A stretch of DNA of 64,000 bases from Candidatus Pelagibacterales bacterium (GCA_002715505.1 PAZF01000002.1:1-64000), one strand, 5' to 3'. Positions 21,641 through 31,614 are shown, numbered from the stretch's first letter. Numbers and translations are program-made. Notes: generated from the sequence alone by a model not told the origin.

Positions 21641-23214
21641 TAAAATTTTCAAAGTTATTAGTACAGCTGATATACTGTAGTTCAAATAATGAAAAGGTAA
21701 AAATTATTATAAATTATCTTAATAAAGCAGATATTCAAGAAGCTGGCTTTGCTATTGCCGCCTTAACTAATAATTTAAAATTTAAAAATGTTAAAAATAA
21801 AACAGTTAAAGAAATAATAAATAAAAAAATTGATAAAACTTTATTTGATTTATCATACGACTACACAGGAGATCTTGCAGATACTATTTCTTTAATATGG
21901 GATAAAACTAAAAGTAACTCAGCATCTAGTAAGAGTATTGTTGATGTAGTTAAACAATTAAATAGCAATAATACAGATTTAGAAAAATATATTACAGACT
22001 TTTTAGATAGCAATTATGTTGACGTGAGATGGGCTTTTATAAAACTCCTTTTAGGGGGGTTTAGAGTTGGTGTATCAGCAAACTTGATTAAAAAAACACT
22101 TGCTGTTTATGGTAATAAAAATAAAGATGATATAGAAAAAATTTGGAATGGTTTATCCCCACCCTATTTAAATTTGATTAAATGGCTTAGAAATGAAGGA
22201 GAATATCCACAAATTAAAATGAGTGAAACATTCCATTCTATGATGTTAGCCAATTCTATTGACCTAAAAAAAGATCTTAATAAAATAAACTTAAATGAAT
22301 ATTTAGCTGAATATAAGTGGGATGGAATTAGAGTTCAAATAGTATGCAAAGAAAGTAAAACAAAAATTTACACTAGAACAGGAGAAGATATTACATATTC
22401 CTTTCCAGAAATAATATTAGATTTTAAGGAACTTGTAGTTTTAGATGGAGAATTGTTAGCAGGTAAAAATTTTACTCCTACTTCTTTTGGAGAGTTACAA
22501 AAAAGATTAAATAAAAAAAACCCATCAAAAAAATTATTATTTAATACGCCAGTTTTCGTAAGACTTTATGACATTTTATTCTATAAAGAAAAAGATATAA
22601 GAAATAAAAATCTTCTTTGTAGAAAAAAAAGTCTATACCAATGTTATGCTGATATAAAAAATAATATTAATTTTGACTTATCAGAAATGGTCAAATTTTG
22701 TGATTATAATTCCTTAAACAAAATATACGAAAATACTAAAACATCAAAATTTATTGAAGGACTTATGATAAAGAAAAAGACAAGCCTTTATGTGCCTGGC
22801 AGAAGAAAAAATTTGTGGTTAAAATGGAAAAGATCCCCTAGGTACATTGATGTAATAATTATGTATGCTCAAAGAGGCCATGGCAAAAGAAGTTCTTTTT
22901 ATTCTGACTTTACATTAGGGATTTTTAATAATAATAATATTGTACCTATAGCAAAGGCCTATTCTGGCTACACTGACAAAGAATTAAAACTTTTAGATAA
23001 ATTTGTTAGAAATAATACCATAAAGAAGTTTGGACCAGTCAGAGAAGTAAAAAAAATATTAGTTGTAGAATTAGCATTTGATTCTATGCAAGAAAGCAAT
23101 AGGCATAAATCTGGGATTTCACTAAGATTTCCAAGATTTCATAGAATTAGATGGGATAAACCTAGTGATGAAATTCTATCTTTAGATCAAATTAAGTTAG
23201 AGTTTATGAATTAA
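21637..23214 (+). CDS. ATP-dependent DNA ligase
   Basis: LAEYKWDGIRVQIV (KxDG); DGELLAG; EGLMIKKKTSLYVPGRRKNLWLKWKRSP; TTG start overlaps the upstream stop. Confidence 0.93.
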   Translation: MIKFSKLLVQLIYCSSNNEKVKIIINYLNKADIQEAGFAIAALTNNLKFKNVKNKTVKEIINKKIDKTLFDLSYDYTGDLADTISLIWDKTKSNSASSKSIVDVVKQLNSNNTDLEKYITDFLDSNYVDVRWAFIKLLLGGFRVGVSANLIKKTLAVYGNKNKDDIEKIWNGLSPPYLNLIKWLRNEGEYPQIKMSETFHSMMLANSIDLKKDLNKINLNEYLAEYKWDGIRVQIVCKESKTKIYTRTGEDITYSFPEIILDFKELVVLDGELLAGKNFTPTSFGELQKRLNKKNPSKKLLFNTPVFVRLYDILFYKEKDIRNKNLLCRKKSLYQCYADIKNNINFDLSEMVKFCDYNSLNKIYENTKTSKFIEGLMIKKKTSLYVPGRRKNLWLKWKRSPRYIDVIIMYAQRGHGKRSSFYSDFTLGIFNNNNIVPIAKAYSGYTDKELKLLDKFVRNNTIKKFGPVREVKKILVVELAFDSMQESNRHKSGISLRFPRFHRIRWDKPSDEILSLDQIKLEFMN

Positions 23215-23905
23215 TTATTTTTTTTCTAATATAATACACACCTAGGTACACTAAAGGTGTATCAATCGCTGCAAATAATATTTTTATAATGTAATTACAT
23301 ATAATTATTTGAATAATTGTATTTTTATCTAGGTTCATGCCTAAACCTAGGAATATTGAGTTGACTATTACAGTGTCTACTAACTGCGAAAACATAGTAG
23401 ATAAGTTATTTCTTAACCATAAAAATTTAGAATTAGTTAACTTTTTTATGAGGTGAAAAATTCTTATATCAATTAGTTGTGCTACAAGATAGGCTGTCAT
23501 AGAGGCAAATATTAATATTCCTGGTAGTGCAAATACTGAATTAAAAGCTTGACTCATTTCGTCTAGAGTATTATAAGGAGAGCCACTTAACCAAGCATCA
23601 GAGGGCTTAAGGTTTATTACTATAGTAATAACTATAAGAGAAAGTAGACTACAAAAGAAACCACTGAGCACTAAAAGATTTGCCTTTTTTTTTCCAAAAA
23701 TTTCACTTGTTATATCAGTTACTAAAAATGTAATTGGGTAAGTTATTATGCCTGCTGTAAAGGCTAGAGGAAAACCAAATAGGCCATTAGGCAATGACTG
23801 ATCAAAAAGGACAAAAATTTTAGTTCCTATAATATTAGTTAAAACTAACATTACAACAAAAATTGTCATTAAAAGAGAATAAGTCTTTGCACTATTTTCA
23901 TTCAT
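23204..23905 (-). CDS. Queuosine precursor transporter (YhhQ/QPTR family)
   Basis: Polytopic membrane protein; ITYPITFLVTDITSEIFGKKKANLLVLSGF. Confidence 0.87.
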   Translation of the reverse strand: MNENSAKTYSLLMTIFVVMLVLTNIIGTKIFVLFDQSLPNGLFGFPLAFTAGIITYPITFLVTDITSEIFGKKKANLLVLSGFFCSLLSLIVITIVINLKPSDAWLSGSPYNTLDEMSQAFNSVFALPGILIFASMTAYLVAQLIDIRIFHLIKKLTNSKFLWLRNNLSTMFSQLVDTVIVNSIFLGLGMNLDKNTIIQIIICNYIIKILFAAIDTPLVYLGVYYIRKKIINS

Positions 23906-23944
23906 TTCTTAATATAAATACATTATTTAATACATTTTTAAAAT

Positions 23945-24361
23945 ATGATTTGGAAAAAAAATACAAACTTAGAAAATATAAATACCTCACTGAAGAATAC
24001 CATGGCTGATTTTCTTAATATCAAAATTATTGAAATATCAGAAAACACGATAGTTGCTACCATGCCTGTTTTCGAAAAAACTATTCAACCATTTGGTATT
24101 TTACATGGAGGAGCGTCTGTTGTACTTGCAGAAACAATTGGCAGTCTAGCATCAAATTTATGTCTTGAAGAAAATAACTTCTCAGTAGGTTTAGATATAA
24201 ACGCAAACCACATTAAATCTGTAAATAACGGATATGTTACAGGTATAACAAAACCATTACACTTAGGAAAAAGCACCCATGTTTGGGAAATAAAAATAGC
24301 ACAAGAAGATAAGATGACTTGTATTTCTAGGTTAACTACAGCAATATTAAGAAAAAAATAG
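23945..24361 (+). CDS. Hotdog-fold thioesterase (PaaI/YbdB-like)
   Basis: FGILHGGASVVLAETIGSLASNL; VGLDINANHIKSVNNGYVTGI. Confidence 0.9.
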   Translation: MIWKKNTNLENINTSLKNTMADFLNIKIIEISENTIVATMPVFEKTIQPFGILHGGASVVLAETIGSLASNLCLEENNFSVGLDINANHIKSVNNGYVTGITKPLHLGKSTHVWEIKIAQEDKMTCISRLTTAILRKK

Positions 24362-24417
24362 TGCTAAGTTGTTGTATTACGATGAGGGAGAAGTGAATAG
24401 AATTCAACTTAGCACTA
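24359..24417. repeat. Perfect 13-bp inverted repeat (TAGTGCTAAGTTG ... CAACTTAGCACTA) overlapping the thioesterase stop codon
   Basis: Arms 24359-24371 and 24405-24417, 33-nt loop; no T-tract after the right arm. Confidence 0.85.
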
Positions 24418-24463
24418 AATTATATTCGAAAAATAAACTGTTTTAGATCAATAATATTGAAAA

Positions 24464-26113
24464 ATGTTAAAAAAAGAAAATAAATATATATATAACAGTA
24501 CTATAAGATCAGTTTTTAATAAAATATATAAGAAATATCCTGATAATATTTTTTTAGCAAGTGAAAGCTGTAGTTTTAATAATATTTCTAGAGAGTATTC
24601 ATTTAAGGATGTAAAAAAACATATAAAAAATAATATATTTTTTTTTAAAAAATGTGAATTATCTACAGGAGATAGAATAGCAGTAGTAGTAGGAAATAAT
24701 CCAGAATACTTTATATTAAAGCTATCTTTAAATTATTTTGGTCTATCCTGTATACCTATTAACAATGAACTTAGTGCCAAAGAAATTTATTTTATAATAA
24801 AAAATGCTGATCCAAAATATATAATTTTTTCATTAAACAACAAAAAGCTTATTAAAAATGCGATCACTGTAAAAGAAAAGTTAACTGTAGGTTTTATTAG
24901 CTTTAATTCTAATAAATTGAGTTTAGTGAAAAAAAATATAAATAGAAAAAAAAAGATTATTAAAAATTTTAATTCTAAACTCGAGTCAAGTATATTATAT
25001 ACATCTGGTACCACTGGAGAGCCTAAGGGATGTATTTTGACTAATGAATATGAGATTAATGCAGGATATTCTTATGCTAAAAAAAAAGGTCTTATTTCCT
25101 TTAAATTAGGCAAGGAACGCCTATTTAATTGTCTTCCAGTGCATCATGTTAATTCTGGAGTTTTATCACTATTTGCAATGCTGATGACAGCAAATTGTCA
25201 AATACAAGCTGAAAGGTTTAGTGTAAAAAATTTTTGGAAGGAAATAAACTCAAGCAAAGCTACTATTTTTCATTATCTAGGTGTAATGGTTCCTTTATTA
25301 CTTAAAACTAAAAAAAGCTTTTATGAAAAAAATACAATTTTGAGACTTGGAGTAGGAGCAGGCATAGAACCAGATTTACATCAAAGCTTTGAGGAAAGAT
25401 TTAAGGTAACAATGATAGAGCTTTGGGGTATGACAGAAATGGTTAGATGTATTTTTGATTATAAAAAAAATCGTAAAATAGGAAAAAGATGTTTTGGTAA
25501 AATCTCTTATGGATTAGAAAGCAAAGTAGTAGACACAAAGGGTAACGAAATAATTAATTCAGAAGGATTATTACTAATAAGATTTAACAAAAAAAATCCA
25601 AAAACAGGATTTTTCACTGAATATAATAAGAATAAATTAGCAACAAAAAAAGTTTGGAAAAATAATTGGTTTAATACAGGAGATATAGTTAAGAAGGATG
25701 AAAAAGGATATCATTATTTTGTAGATAGAGCTAAAAATATAATTAGGAGATCCGGAGAAAACATTTCTTCAGCTGAAGTTGAACAGTCTTTGCTGAGACT
25801 GAATTATATTAGAAACTGCGCAGTAATACAAAAAAAGCATGATATCTATGAAGAAGAAGTTTTTGCTTTTATAGTTACAATGAAAGAAGTGAAAGAAAAT
25901 CTTAGCCTTGGAAAAAGAATTCTAAAAGATTTAAAGACAGACTTAGCTTATTTTAAATTACCCTGCTACATAAAATTTATAAAAACCCTGCCCATTACTT
26001 CTTCTCAAAAAACAAATAGAGGAAAATTAAAAGAGAAAGTTTTATCTTATAAAAAAAATGAATATTTAAATTTAGAAAATTATAAAAGAAGCTTGAAAAA
26101 TATATTTAATTAA
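24464..26113 (+). CDS. AMP-binding acyl-CoA synthetase (CaiC-like)
   Basis: SSILYTSGTTGEPKGCILTNEY; ELWGMTEM; WFNTGDIVKKDEKGYHYFVDRAKNIIRRSGENISSAEVE. Confidence 0.9.
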   Translation: MLKKENKYIYNSTIRSVFNKIYKKYPDNIFLASESCSFNNISREYSFKDVKKHIKNNIFFFKKCELSTGDRIAVVVGNNPEYFILKLSLNYFGLSCIPINNELSAKEIYFIIKNADPKYIIFSLNNKKLIKNAITVKEKLTVGFISFNSNKLSLVKKNINRKKKIIKNFNSKLESSILYTSGTTGEPKGCILTNEYEINAGYSYAKKKGLISFKLGKERLFNCLPVHHVNSGVLSLFAMLMTANCQIQAERFSVKNFWKEINSSKATIFHYLGVMVPLLLKTKKSFYEKNTILRLGVGAGIEPDLHQSFEERFKVTMIELWGMTEMVRCIFDYKKNRKIGKRCFGKISYGLESKVVDTKGNEIINSEGLLLIRFNKKNPKTGFFTEYNKNKLATKKVWKNNWFNTGDIVKKDEKGYHYFVDRAKNIIRRSGENISSAEVEQSLLRLNYIRNCAVIQKKHDIYEEEVFAFIVTMKEVKENLSLGKRILKDLKTDLAYFKLPCYIKFIKTLPITSSQKTNRGKLKEKVLSYKKNEYLNLENYKRSLKNIFN

Positions 26114-26966
26114 CTGTAACTTTTATTACATGCTTTTCGTCAGTATAGCCCTCAAAATAGTATTTAAATGTATTCTTAGTTAATGGAAACAATTTACCTA
26201 CTGAGCCTAAGCTTATTCTATCACCTTTTTTCAAAGCTATTCCCTTAGTATTGAATTCTTCAATTAACCATTTTAAAACATTTAGAGGATTACCCATTAA
26301 ATTACTGGTATTAGCATTTTGAATAATATTATTGTCTTTATCCAAAAAAATAGTATTTAAGTTAGAAAGTTTTTCTACTCCCTCTTTGTCATTTGAAAAT
26401 TTTATGCCCTCAGCCATTATCATTTTAGTTGCCAACATATTTGCTGCTATAAGCATGTTTCCGTTAATTTTTGTTCCTTCTTTAAATCTTAAAGCAGGAA
26501 TTTCTATAAATGGATGGATGCTAGAAATATTCTTAATAATTTCCAGTTTGGTAGTTGCTTTCATGATTTTTGAGTCTTTTACAATAACCAAAATATCAGG
26601 CTCGATAAAAGTTCTATAGCCGAAATCTCTTGCTATGGTACTATTATTAGGCAAAAACATATGCTTATAAAGAACTCCTGTGGCTGGTGTGTTAATTTTA
26701 AATCTGTCTTGAAGAGCTTTGCCGGTAAACCCTACTTTGTATCCTATTTTGTCATTATGTTTTTTTTTAATTAAATAGTTTAACTTTTCTTGTGCACAGT
26801 AAGCTTCATCCAAAGCAATATTCTCTTTAATTATCTTAATTGGTTCTGTAGGAAATCCAGCTAAGAATTGCTTAGCTTGAGAAAAAGATATGCAGTCATG
26901 GGCGTTTACGCCAACTAGAAATAAAAAATATAATAAAAAAAATTTAAAATAATAAGTAGATATCAT
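26106..26966 (-). CDS. 2-keto-4-pentenoate hydratase-like protein with signal peptide
   Basis: KIGYKVGFTGKALQDRFKINTPATGVLY; FIEPDILVIV; HPFIEIPAL; hydrophobic N-terminus. Confidence 0.78.
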   Translation of the reverse strand: MISTYYFKFFLLYFLFLVGVNAHDCISFSQAKQFLAGFPTEPIKIIKENIALDEAYCAQEKLNYLIKKKHNDKIGYKVGFTGKALQDRFKINTPATGVLYKHMFLPNNSTIARDFGYRTFIEPDILVIVKDSKIMKATTKLEIIKNISSIHPFIEIPALRFKEGTKINGNMLIAANMLATKMIMAEGIKFSNDKEGVEKLSNLNTIFLDKDNNIIQNANTSNLMGNPLNVLKWLIEEFNTKGIALKKGDRISLGSVGKLFPLTKNTFKYYFEGYTDEKHVIKVTVN

Positions 26967-27520
26967 TTTTTTGATTTAGTTTTTACAGTAACTAATTTCA
27001 TTTTTATAATTTTATCAGGTTCACCAACAATTTCACCATTTCCTCCTTCACCTTTTTTAATCATATCCACAAATTTCATGCCTTTTATTACTTGCCCCCA
27101 TATCGTGTATTGGCCATCCAACCATGATGACTCTTGAAAACAAATAAAAAATTGACTATCTGCACTGTTCGGATCCATAGCTCTTGCCATTGAAACAGTT
27201 CCTCTTACATGTTTTTCTGAAGAAAATTCTGCATCTATATTTTGCCCGGAACCTCCAGTTCCATTACCTGATGGATCTCCACCTTGAGCCATAAATCCAT
27301 CTATGACTCTATGAAAAACCAAACCATCGTAAAATCCTGAATTTACTAATTCGCTTATTCTTTTTACATGATTAGGAGCTAAATCAGGTCTAAGTTTAAT
27401 GATTACATTCCCGTCCTTTAATTTCATTTGTATATGATCTTTGGCAGACATCAAATTAGAGTACAGTAATAAGCATCCAAGTAAAAGAAATAATTTTTTT
27501 AGATATACTCTTAAAATCAT
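26963..27520 (-). CDS. Cyclophilin-type peptidyl-prolyl cis-trans isomerase, exported
   Basis: YDGLVFHRVIDGFMAQGGDPSGNGTGGSG; VSMARAMDPNSADSQFFICF. Confidence 0.94.
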   Translation of the reverse strand: MILRVYLKKLFLLLGCLLLYSNLMSAKDHIQMKLKDGNVIIKLRPDLAPNHVKRISELVNSGFYDGLVFHRVIDGFMAQGGDPSGNGTGGSGQNIDAEFSSEKHVRGTVSMARAMDPNSADSQFFICFQESSWLDGQYTIWGQVIKGMKFVDMIKKGEGGNGEIVGEPDKIIKMKLVTVKTKSKK

Positions 27521-27562
27521 ATATTATAATATACTATTAATATTAATTTTTAAAAGATTTAA

Positions 27563-27784
27563 ATGTCAGATTCTAAAATATTTAATAAAAACCTTCAAGT
27601 TCTTAGAAATAGGGTTAAACAAAGAAGAAAACAAGAATTATATGACATGATGAATGAAGAAAATAATTCTATTCAAGATAAAATAGCTTTAATTAAAATG
27701 TCATTTTCAGAGTTAGATCAAAAAGAACTAACAGATAGTTTTAAGACTCTTATTAAAAGCGACAATCAAACTAAAGAGGAATGA
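27563..27784 (+). CDS. Small hypothetical protein
   Basis: 73-aa hydrophilic ORF between two well-supported genes. Confidence 0.45.
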   Translation: MSDSKIFNKNLQVLRNRVKQRRKQELYDMMNEENNSIQDKIALIKMSFSELDQKELTDSFKTLIKSDNQTKEE

Positions 27785-28019
27785 AGTTTTTAAGATAAGA
27801 CAAGAATGGCAATACTTTCTGTATTATCAACATAGGATTAATGCCTAATCTAGGCAAAACCCAAAACAATAACAATAATAAAATTAAGAAAATTAAAAAG
27901 AAAGAAGACTTCGGAATTGTAATTTTTCTATTTAAATCTTTTTTTTTGCTAAAGAAGAGGTTAGAAATCAACCAGACAAAAAACAAAATAATAATGATAA
28001 GTAATAATAATCTAATCAT
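27771..28019 (-). CDS. Small two-TM hypothetical membrane protein
   Basis: 82-aa ORF with two hydrophobic segments. Confidence 0.45.
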   Translation of the reverse strand: MIRLLLLIIIILFFVWLISNLFFSKKKDLNRKITIPKSSFFLIFLILLLLLFWVLPRLGINPMLIIQKVLPFLSYLKNFIPL

Positions 28020-28020
28020 T

Positions 28021-28332
28021 TTATATAATAACTCTTTTTAACCAATTTAAATAGCTATTATCAACATTGTCTACTTTTATCGTAAGTATTTCTGGAGTTT
28101 CATAATTGTGATTTTTTTTAATAAAATTATAGATTTTTTTCTCATTACTTTTTTTGGATTTTATAAAAGCTATATATTCTTTATTTTTTTGTATTCTAGT
28201 TTCCCAAATAAAATATGAATTACAATTTGATAATATGTTAATACAGCCTGCCAATTCTTTTTTTAATAGTGCTTCACTGATTTTTTCGAGAGTTTTTAAA
28301 TTATCTGAAGTTGTTTTAATAATTATCATCAT
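28021..28332 (-). CDS. cutA: CutA1 divalent cation tolerance family protein
   Basis: ALLKKELAGCINIL...YFIWETRIQKNKEYIAFIKSK...YETPEILTIKVDNVDNSYLNWL. Confidence 0.88.
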   Translation of the reverse strand: MMIIIKTTSDNLKTLEKISEALLKKELAGCINILSNCNSYFIWETRIQKNKEYIAFIKSKKSNEKKIYNFIKKNHNYETPEILTIKVDNVDNSYLNWLKRVII

Positions 28333-28367
28333 TCATTATCTCTTTATTGTTTATTAAATAAGCTTAA

Positions 28368-28847
28368 TTAGTTTCTTCTAACCCTGTTAATTGTATCTGC
28401 ATCAATTTTACATTTAGTTTTTATAAATAGAGTATCATCAAGATATTTTGTTGAAAAAATACATTTAGAACCTATAAAATATTTATATATTCCTGTTCCA
28501 TCTATATATGTAGATCTTCCAGCTCCTGCATCCATACTTGTATCAGATCTCGTAAATTCTGACCAAGATTTATCTCCATTCTGATCAATTGCCTCACATA
28601 TCAAATTAAATTCTATGGCAATATCTTTTTTAACTTTTATTCTTCCAAAACAAAATGATTTTCCATAGTTACCTAAGCTATCAGTCCAACCTAAATTATT
28701 TTCATATAATAAATAATAGCTATTATCGCTTAGTACCATTTTTTTAGTTTTTGCCAATCCTATTGAATCTATTTCAAAATTATAGTTAGAATAAGCTGCT
28801 TGGGTAGAAAAGGTAATGAAAAAAAATATTGAAAAAAATAATCTCAT
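28368..28847 (-). CDS. Small secreted protein, C-x16-C family, copy A
   Basis: Signal peptide; GWTDSLGNYGKSFCFG; IDGTGIYKYFIGSKCIFSTKYLDDTLFIKTKCKI; paralogous to copies B-G here. Confidence 0.85.
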   Translation of the reverse strand: MRLFFSIFFFITFSTQAAYSNYNFEIDSIGLAKTKKMVLSDNSYYLLYENNLGWTDSLGNYGKSFCFGRIKVKKDIAIEFNLICEAIDQNGDKSWSEFTRSDTSMDAGAGRSTYIDGTGIYKYFIGSKCIFSTKYLDDTLFIKTKCKIDADTINRVRRN

Positions 28848-28930
28848 ATGGAATATAATTATAAATTATTTTTTTCTAATTGAAAGCAATTACTAGATAT
28901 TTTAAGATAAATATTATAATTTATGATTAT

Positions 28931-29020
28931 GGTGAGGTGGCTGAGTGGTCGAAAGCTCCGGTCTTGAAAACCGGCGAACGTGCAAGCGTTCCGTGGGTTC
29001 GAATCCCACCCTCACCGCCA
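28931..29020 (+). tRNA. tRNA-Ser (UGA anticodon)
   Basis: Acceptor GGTGAGG/CCTCACC, anticodon loop CTTGAAA (TGA), long variable arm, T-loop GGTTCGAATCC, encoded GCCA end. Confidence 0.95.
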
Positions 29021-29252
29021 TTTCTGTGGATACTTGCTTTACATTGAATAGGTTTTTTGGACCAATTTAAAAACCAGACAGGTATTTGATGGCAGCTATA
29101 GAGTAAGTTTATTTTGTTAATAAACTATTTCTTTTTAATTAAGATGCTTTTCTATATCGTGAATTTTTTTAGTTTTAAATTCAAGACTATTTTCGTTATT
29201 TTCACTACATCCATATAAAAGAAATATTACTAATAATTTTATATAAAAAATT

Positions 29253-30512
29253 TTAATTTTTTTTCTTCTTTCTTTTTTTAAAAGACTTTATTTTTATTAC
29301 ATTTTTTTTTTTCTTATTTTTAATAACTTTTAAAAAAGTTTTCTTTGGATTTTCTTTAATAAAAGTTTCATTTTTTAAATTATTTTTTAAATCAGTCTTT
29401 TCAACTTCAAATTTTTTCCCTATTAATTTTTCAATACTTCTTAATTTTTTTAGTTCAGAGTTATCAAATAATGAAATAGCAATACCTTCTTTGCCAGCTC
29501 GTGCAGTTCTTCCTATTCTGTGTACATAAATTTCTGGTTGTGTGGGTAAATCGTAGTTTATAACAAACATAATATCATGTATATCTAGACCCCTAGCAGC
29601 AACATCCGTGGCTATTAAAAAATTTAATTTACTATTTTTAAAATCATTTAAAATTCTAATTCTTTGTGATTGTCTTTTATCACCGTGTATAGCCATAGCT
29701 TTAAATTTACTTTTACATAGATTTTTAGCTAAATTATCAGCTCTTTTTTTAGTTCTAGTAAAAATGATGGCATTAAATATTTTCTCTCTATCAATAATTG
29801 ATTTTAAATTTACTAGTTTATCTGAGTTTGTAACTCTAATGGTTTTTTGTCTTATTTTCGAAACTGGCAATGCTTTAGGGCTTAGGTTAATTTCTTCATA
29901 ATCATGTAAGAATTTTAAAGCTAAATCTTTTACATTGGCTAACATAGTTGCAGTTATTAAAATTGTTTGCCTTTTTTTCGGTAAATTATGTGCAATTTTT
30001 TTAATAACAGGTAGAAACCCCAAATCCATTAATTGGTCAGCTTCATCTAATATTATTGTATTGGTATGACTGATTATAAGACCTTTAGTGTTCATATGGT
30101 CCATAATCCTTCCAGGAGTGCCTACCAATACATCAACACCCTTTAATAAGGATTTTAACTGTGGTCCAGGTTTAACACCTCCAACAATTAAGCATGTTCG
30201 TAAAGATAGAAATTTAGAAAATATTTTCAAGTTATCGTAAACTTGAATTGCTAACTCTCTAGTTGGAACAATTACTAAAGATTTACATGATTTCTTATTA
30301 TATTCAGTACTATGTTTTGTTATGTTATGTAATATTGGCAATAAGTATGCTGCAGTTTTTCCTGTGCCAGTTTGCGCTACTCCTAATACATCAGATTTTC
30401 TAATAATTAATGGTATTATTTTATTTTGTATTGGTGTGGGATTGATGATTTTAGCATAGTCCAATGCTTTAATTATTTGCTTATTTAAAGCAAAACTATC
30501 AAATTTATTCAT
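29253..30512 (-). CDS. DEAD-box RNA helicase (RhlE-like)
   Basis: AQTGTGKTAAYLLPIL, VPTRELAIQV, DEADQLMDLGF, TDVAARGLDIHD, HRIGRTARAGKEG. Confidence 0.95.
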   Translation of the reverse strand: MNKFDSFALNKQIIKALDYAKIINPTPIQNKIIPLIIRKSDVLGVAQTGTGKTAAYLLPILHNITKHSTEYNKKSCKSLVIVPTRELAIQVYDNLKIFSKFLSLRTCLIVGGVKPGPQLKSLLKGVDVLVGTPGRIMDHMNTKGLIISHTNTIILDEADQLMDLGFLPVIKKIAHNLPKKRQTILITATMLANVKDLALKFLHDYEEINLSPKALPVSKIRQKTIRVTNSDKLVNLKSIIDREKIFNAIIFTRTKKRADNLAKNLCKSKFKAMAIHGDKRQSQRIRILNDFKNSKLNFLIATDVAARGLDIHDIMFVINYDLPTQPEIYVHRIGRTARAGKEGIAISLFDNSELKKLRSIEKLIGKKFEVEKTDLKNNLKNETFIKENPKKTFLKVIKNKKKKNVIKIKSFKKRKKKKN

Positions 30513-30667
30513 TATGTCCTAAGAATTTAAATTTAAAGATAACTAGTGATACATTAATTAAAGTAAAATAGATACATGTATTTTATATTTTTTTATTTAT
30601 TGCTAAACAGATACCTTTTTTTAAATCTAAGATAGTTATCAATTCATTTAGTGTTTATTGGGGAAGA

Positions 30668-30760
30668 ACTGTGAAGTCTGCTGAGTGGTTGATAGCTCCA
30701 GGTCATAAAATACAGGGATCGTACAAGTGTTCGGTTGGTTGGTTTCCAAACCTCACAGTT
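30668..30760 (+). pseudogene. Degenerate full-length tRNA-Ser copy
   Basis: tgtgaagtctgctgagtggttgatagctccaggtcat-aaaatacagg...cgtacaagtgttcgg...cctcacag aligns along the whole tRNA-Ser at 28931-29020. Confidence 0.75.
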
Positions 30761-30796
30761 ATTGTTCAGACATTCTAAATATAATATTATTAAAGT

Positions 30797-30931
30797 ATGG
30801 ATAATGGAAATAGTATAGAATTTATGTCATTATTTGGTATAGCATTTGGTGCCTTTCTACTTTTTTGGGTTTCAAATCATTCAAATCAAAACGAAACAGA
30901 CAAAAAGCATGAAAGAATTTTTCCTTGGTGA
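30797..30931 (+). CDS. Small putative membrane peptide (44 aa)
   Basis: MDNGNSIEFMSLFGIAFGAFLLFWVSNHSNQNETDKKHERIFPW; single TM; below the ORF-track cutoff. Confidence 0.3.
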   Translation: MDNGNSIEFMSLFGIAFGAFLLFWVSNHSNQNETDKKHERIFPW

Positions 30932-31040
30932 TTAATAGTTTTTTCAATTTTTGTACTTTTAAATTAACTTAAATTTAAAATACTTTTAATATCATGTTAA
31001 GATAAGTAGAATAATACAAATTATACTAACCAGGAAGTTA

Positions 31041-31532
31041 ATGAAATTCTTTATATTCTTTATCGCTATCATCTATATTAGCATTTCAATTGCAGAAGAT
31101 AAAAACCTTTATTTGGAAACTACTGCGTCAGGATCTTATGTAACATTTAAAAGCATGAATATGAAAAATGGAACTAATGTAATTCATTACGAAAATGATA
31201 TGGCTTGGACTGATAACTTTGGAAATTATGGTAGTGCGTTTTGTTATGGATCTTTTATTTCTAAAAATAAAGTTTACACTAAATTTGATCTTTATTGCGA
31301 AAATAAAAATCAAAACGGACACATTCTTTGGAGTTATTATACAAGACCTAATACGGAATATGATGCGGGGACAGGGGAAGCTTTTTTTGTTGATGGTAAC
31401 GGAGATTATGAAAATTTAGTAGGTTTAAAATGTATATTTTCAACTAAATATTTTGAAAAAAAAATATTTTCTAAAACTAAATGCAAAATTTCTGCTAAAC
31501 AAAAAGAGTTTTTAAGTAGAATGTCTAAATAG
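31041..31532 (+). CDS. Small secreted protein, C-x16-C family, copy B
   Basis: AWTDNFGNYGSAFCYG; VDGNGDYENLVGLKCIFSTKYFEKKIFSKTKCKI. Confidence 0.85.
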   Translation: MKFFIFFIAIIYISISIAEDKNLYLETTASGSYVTFKSMNMKNGTNVIHYENDMAWTDNFGNYGSAFCYGSFISKNKVYTKFDLYCENKNQNGHILWSYYTRPNTEYDAGTGEAFFVDGNGDYENLVGLKCIFSTKYFEKKIFSKTKCKISAKQKEFLSRMSK

Positions 31533-31614
31533 GATCCTCTTATATTATTTAAATAATACAAGATTTCCTTTCTTACAGAATGATTCATATTAGCGTTTTA
31601 AAAGTCGTGGGATT

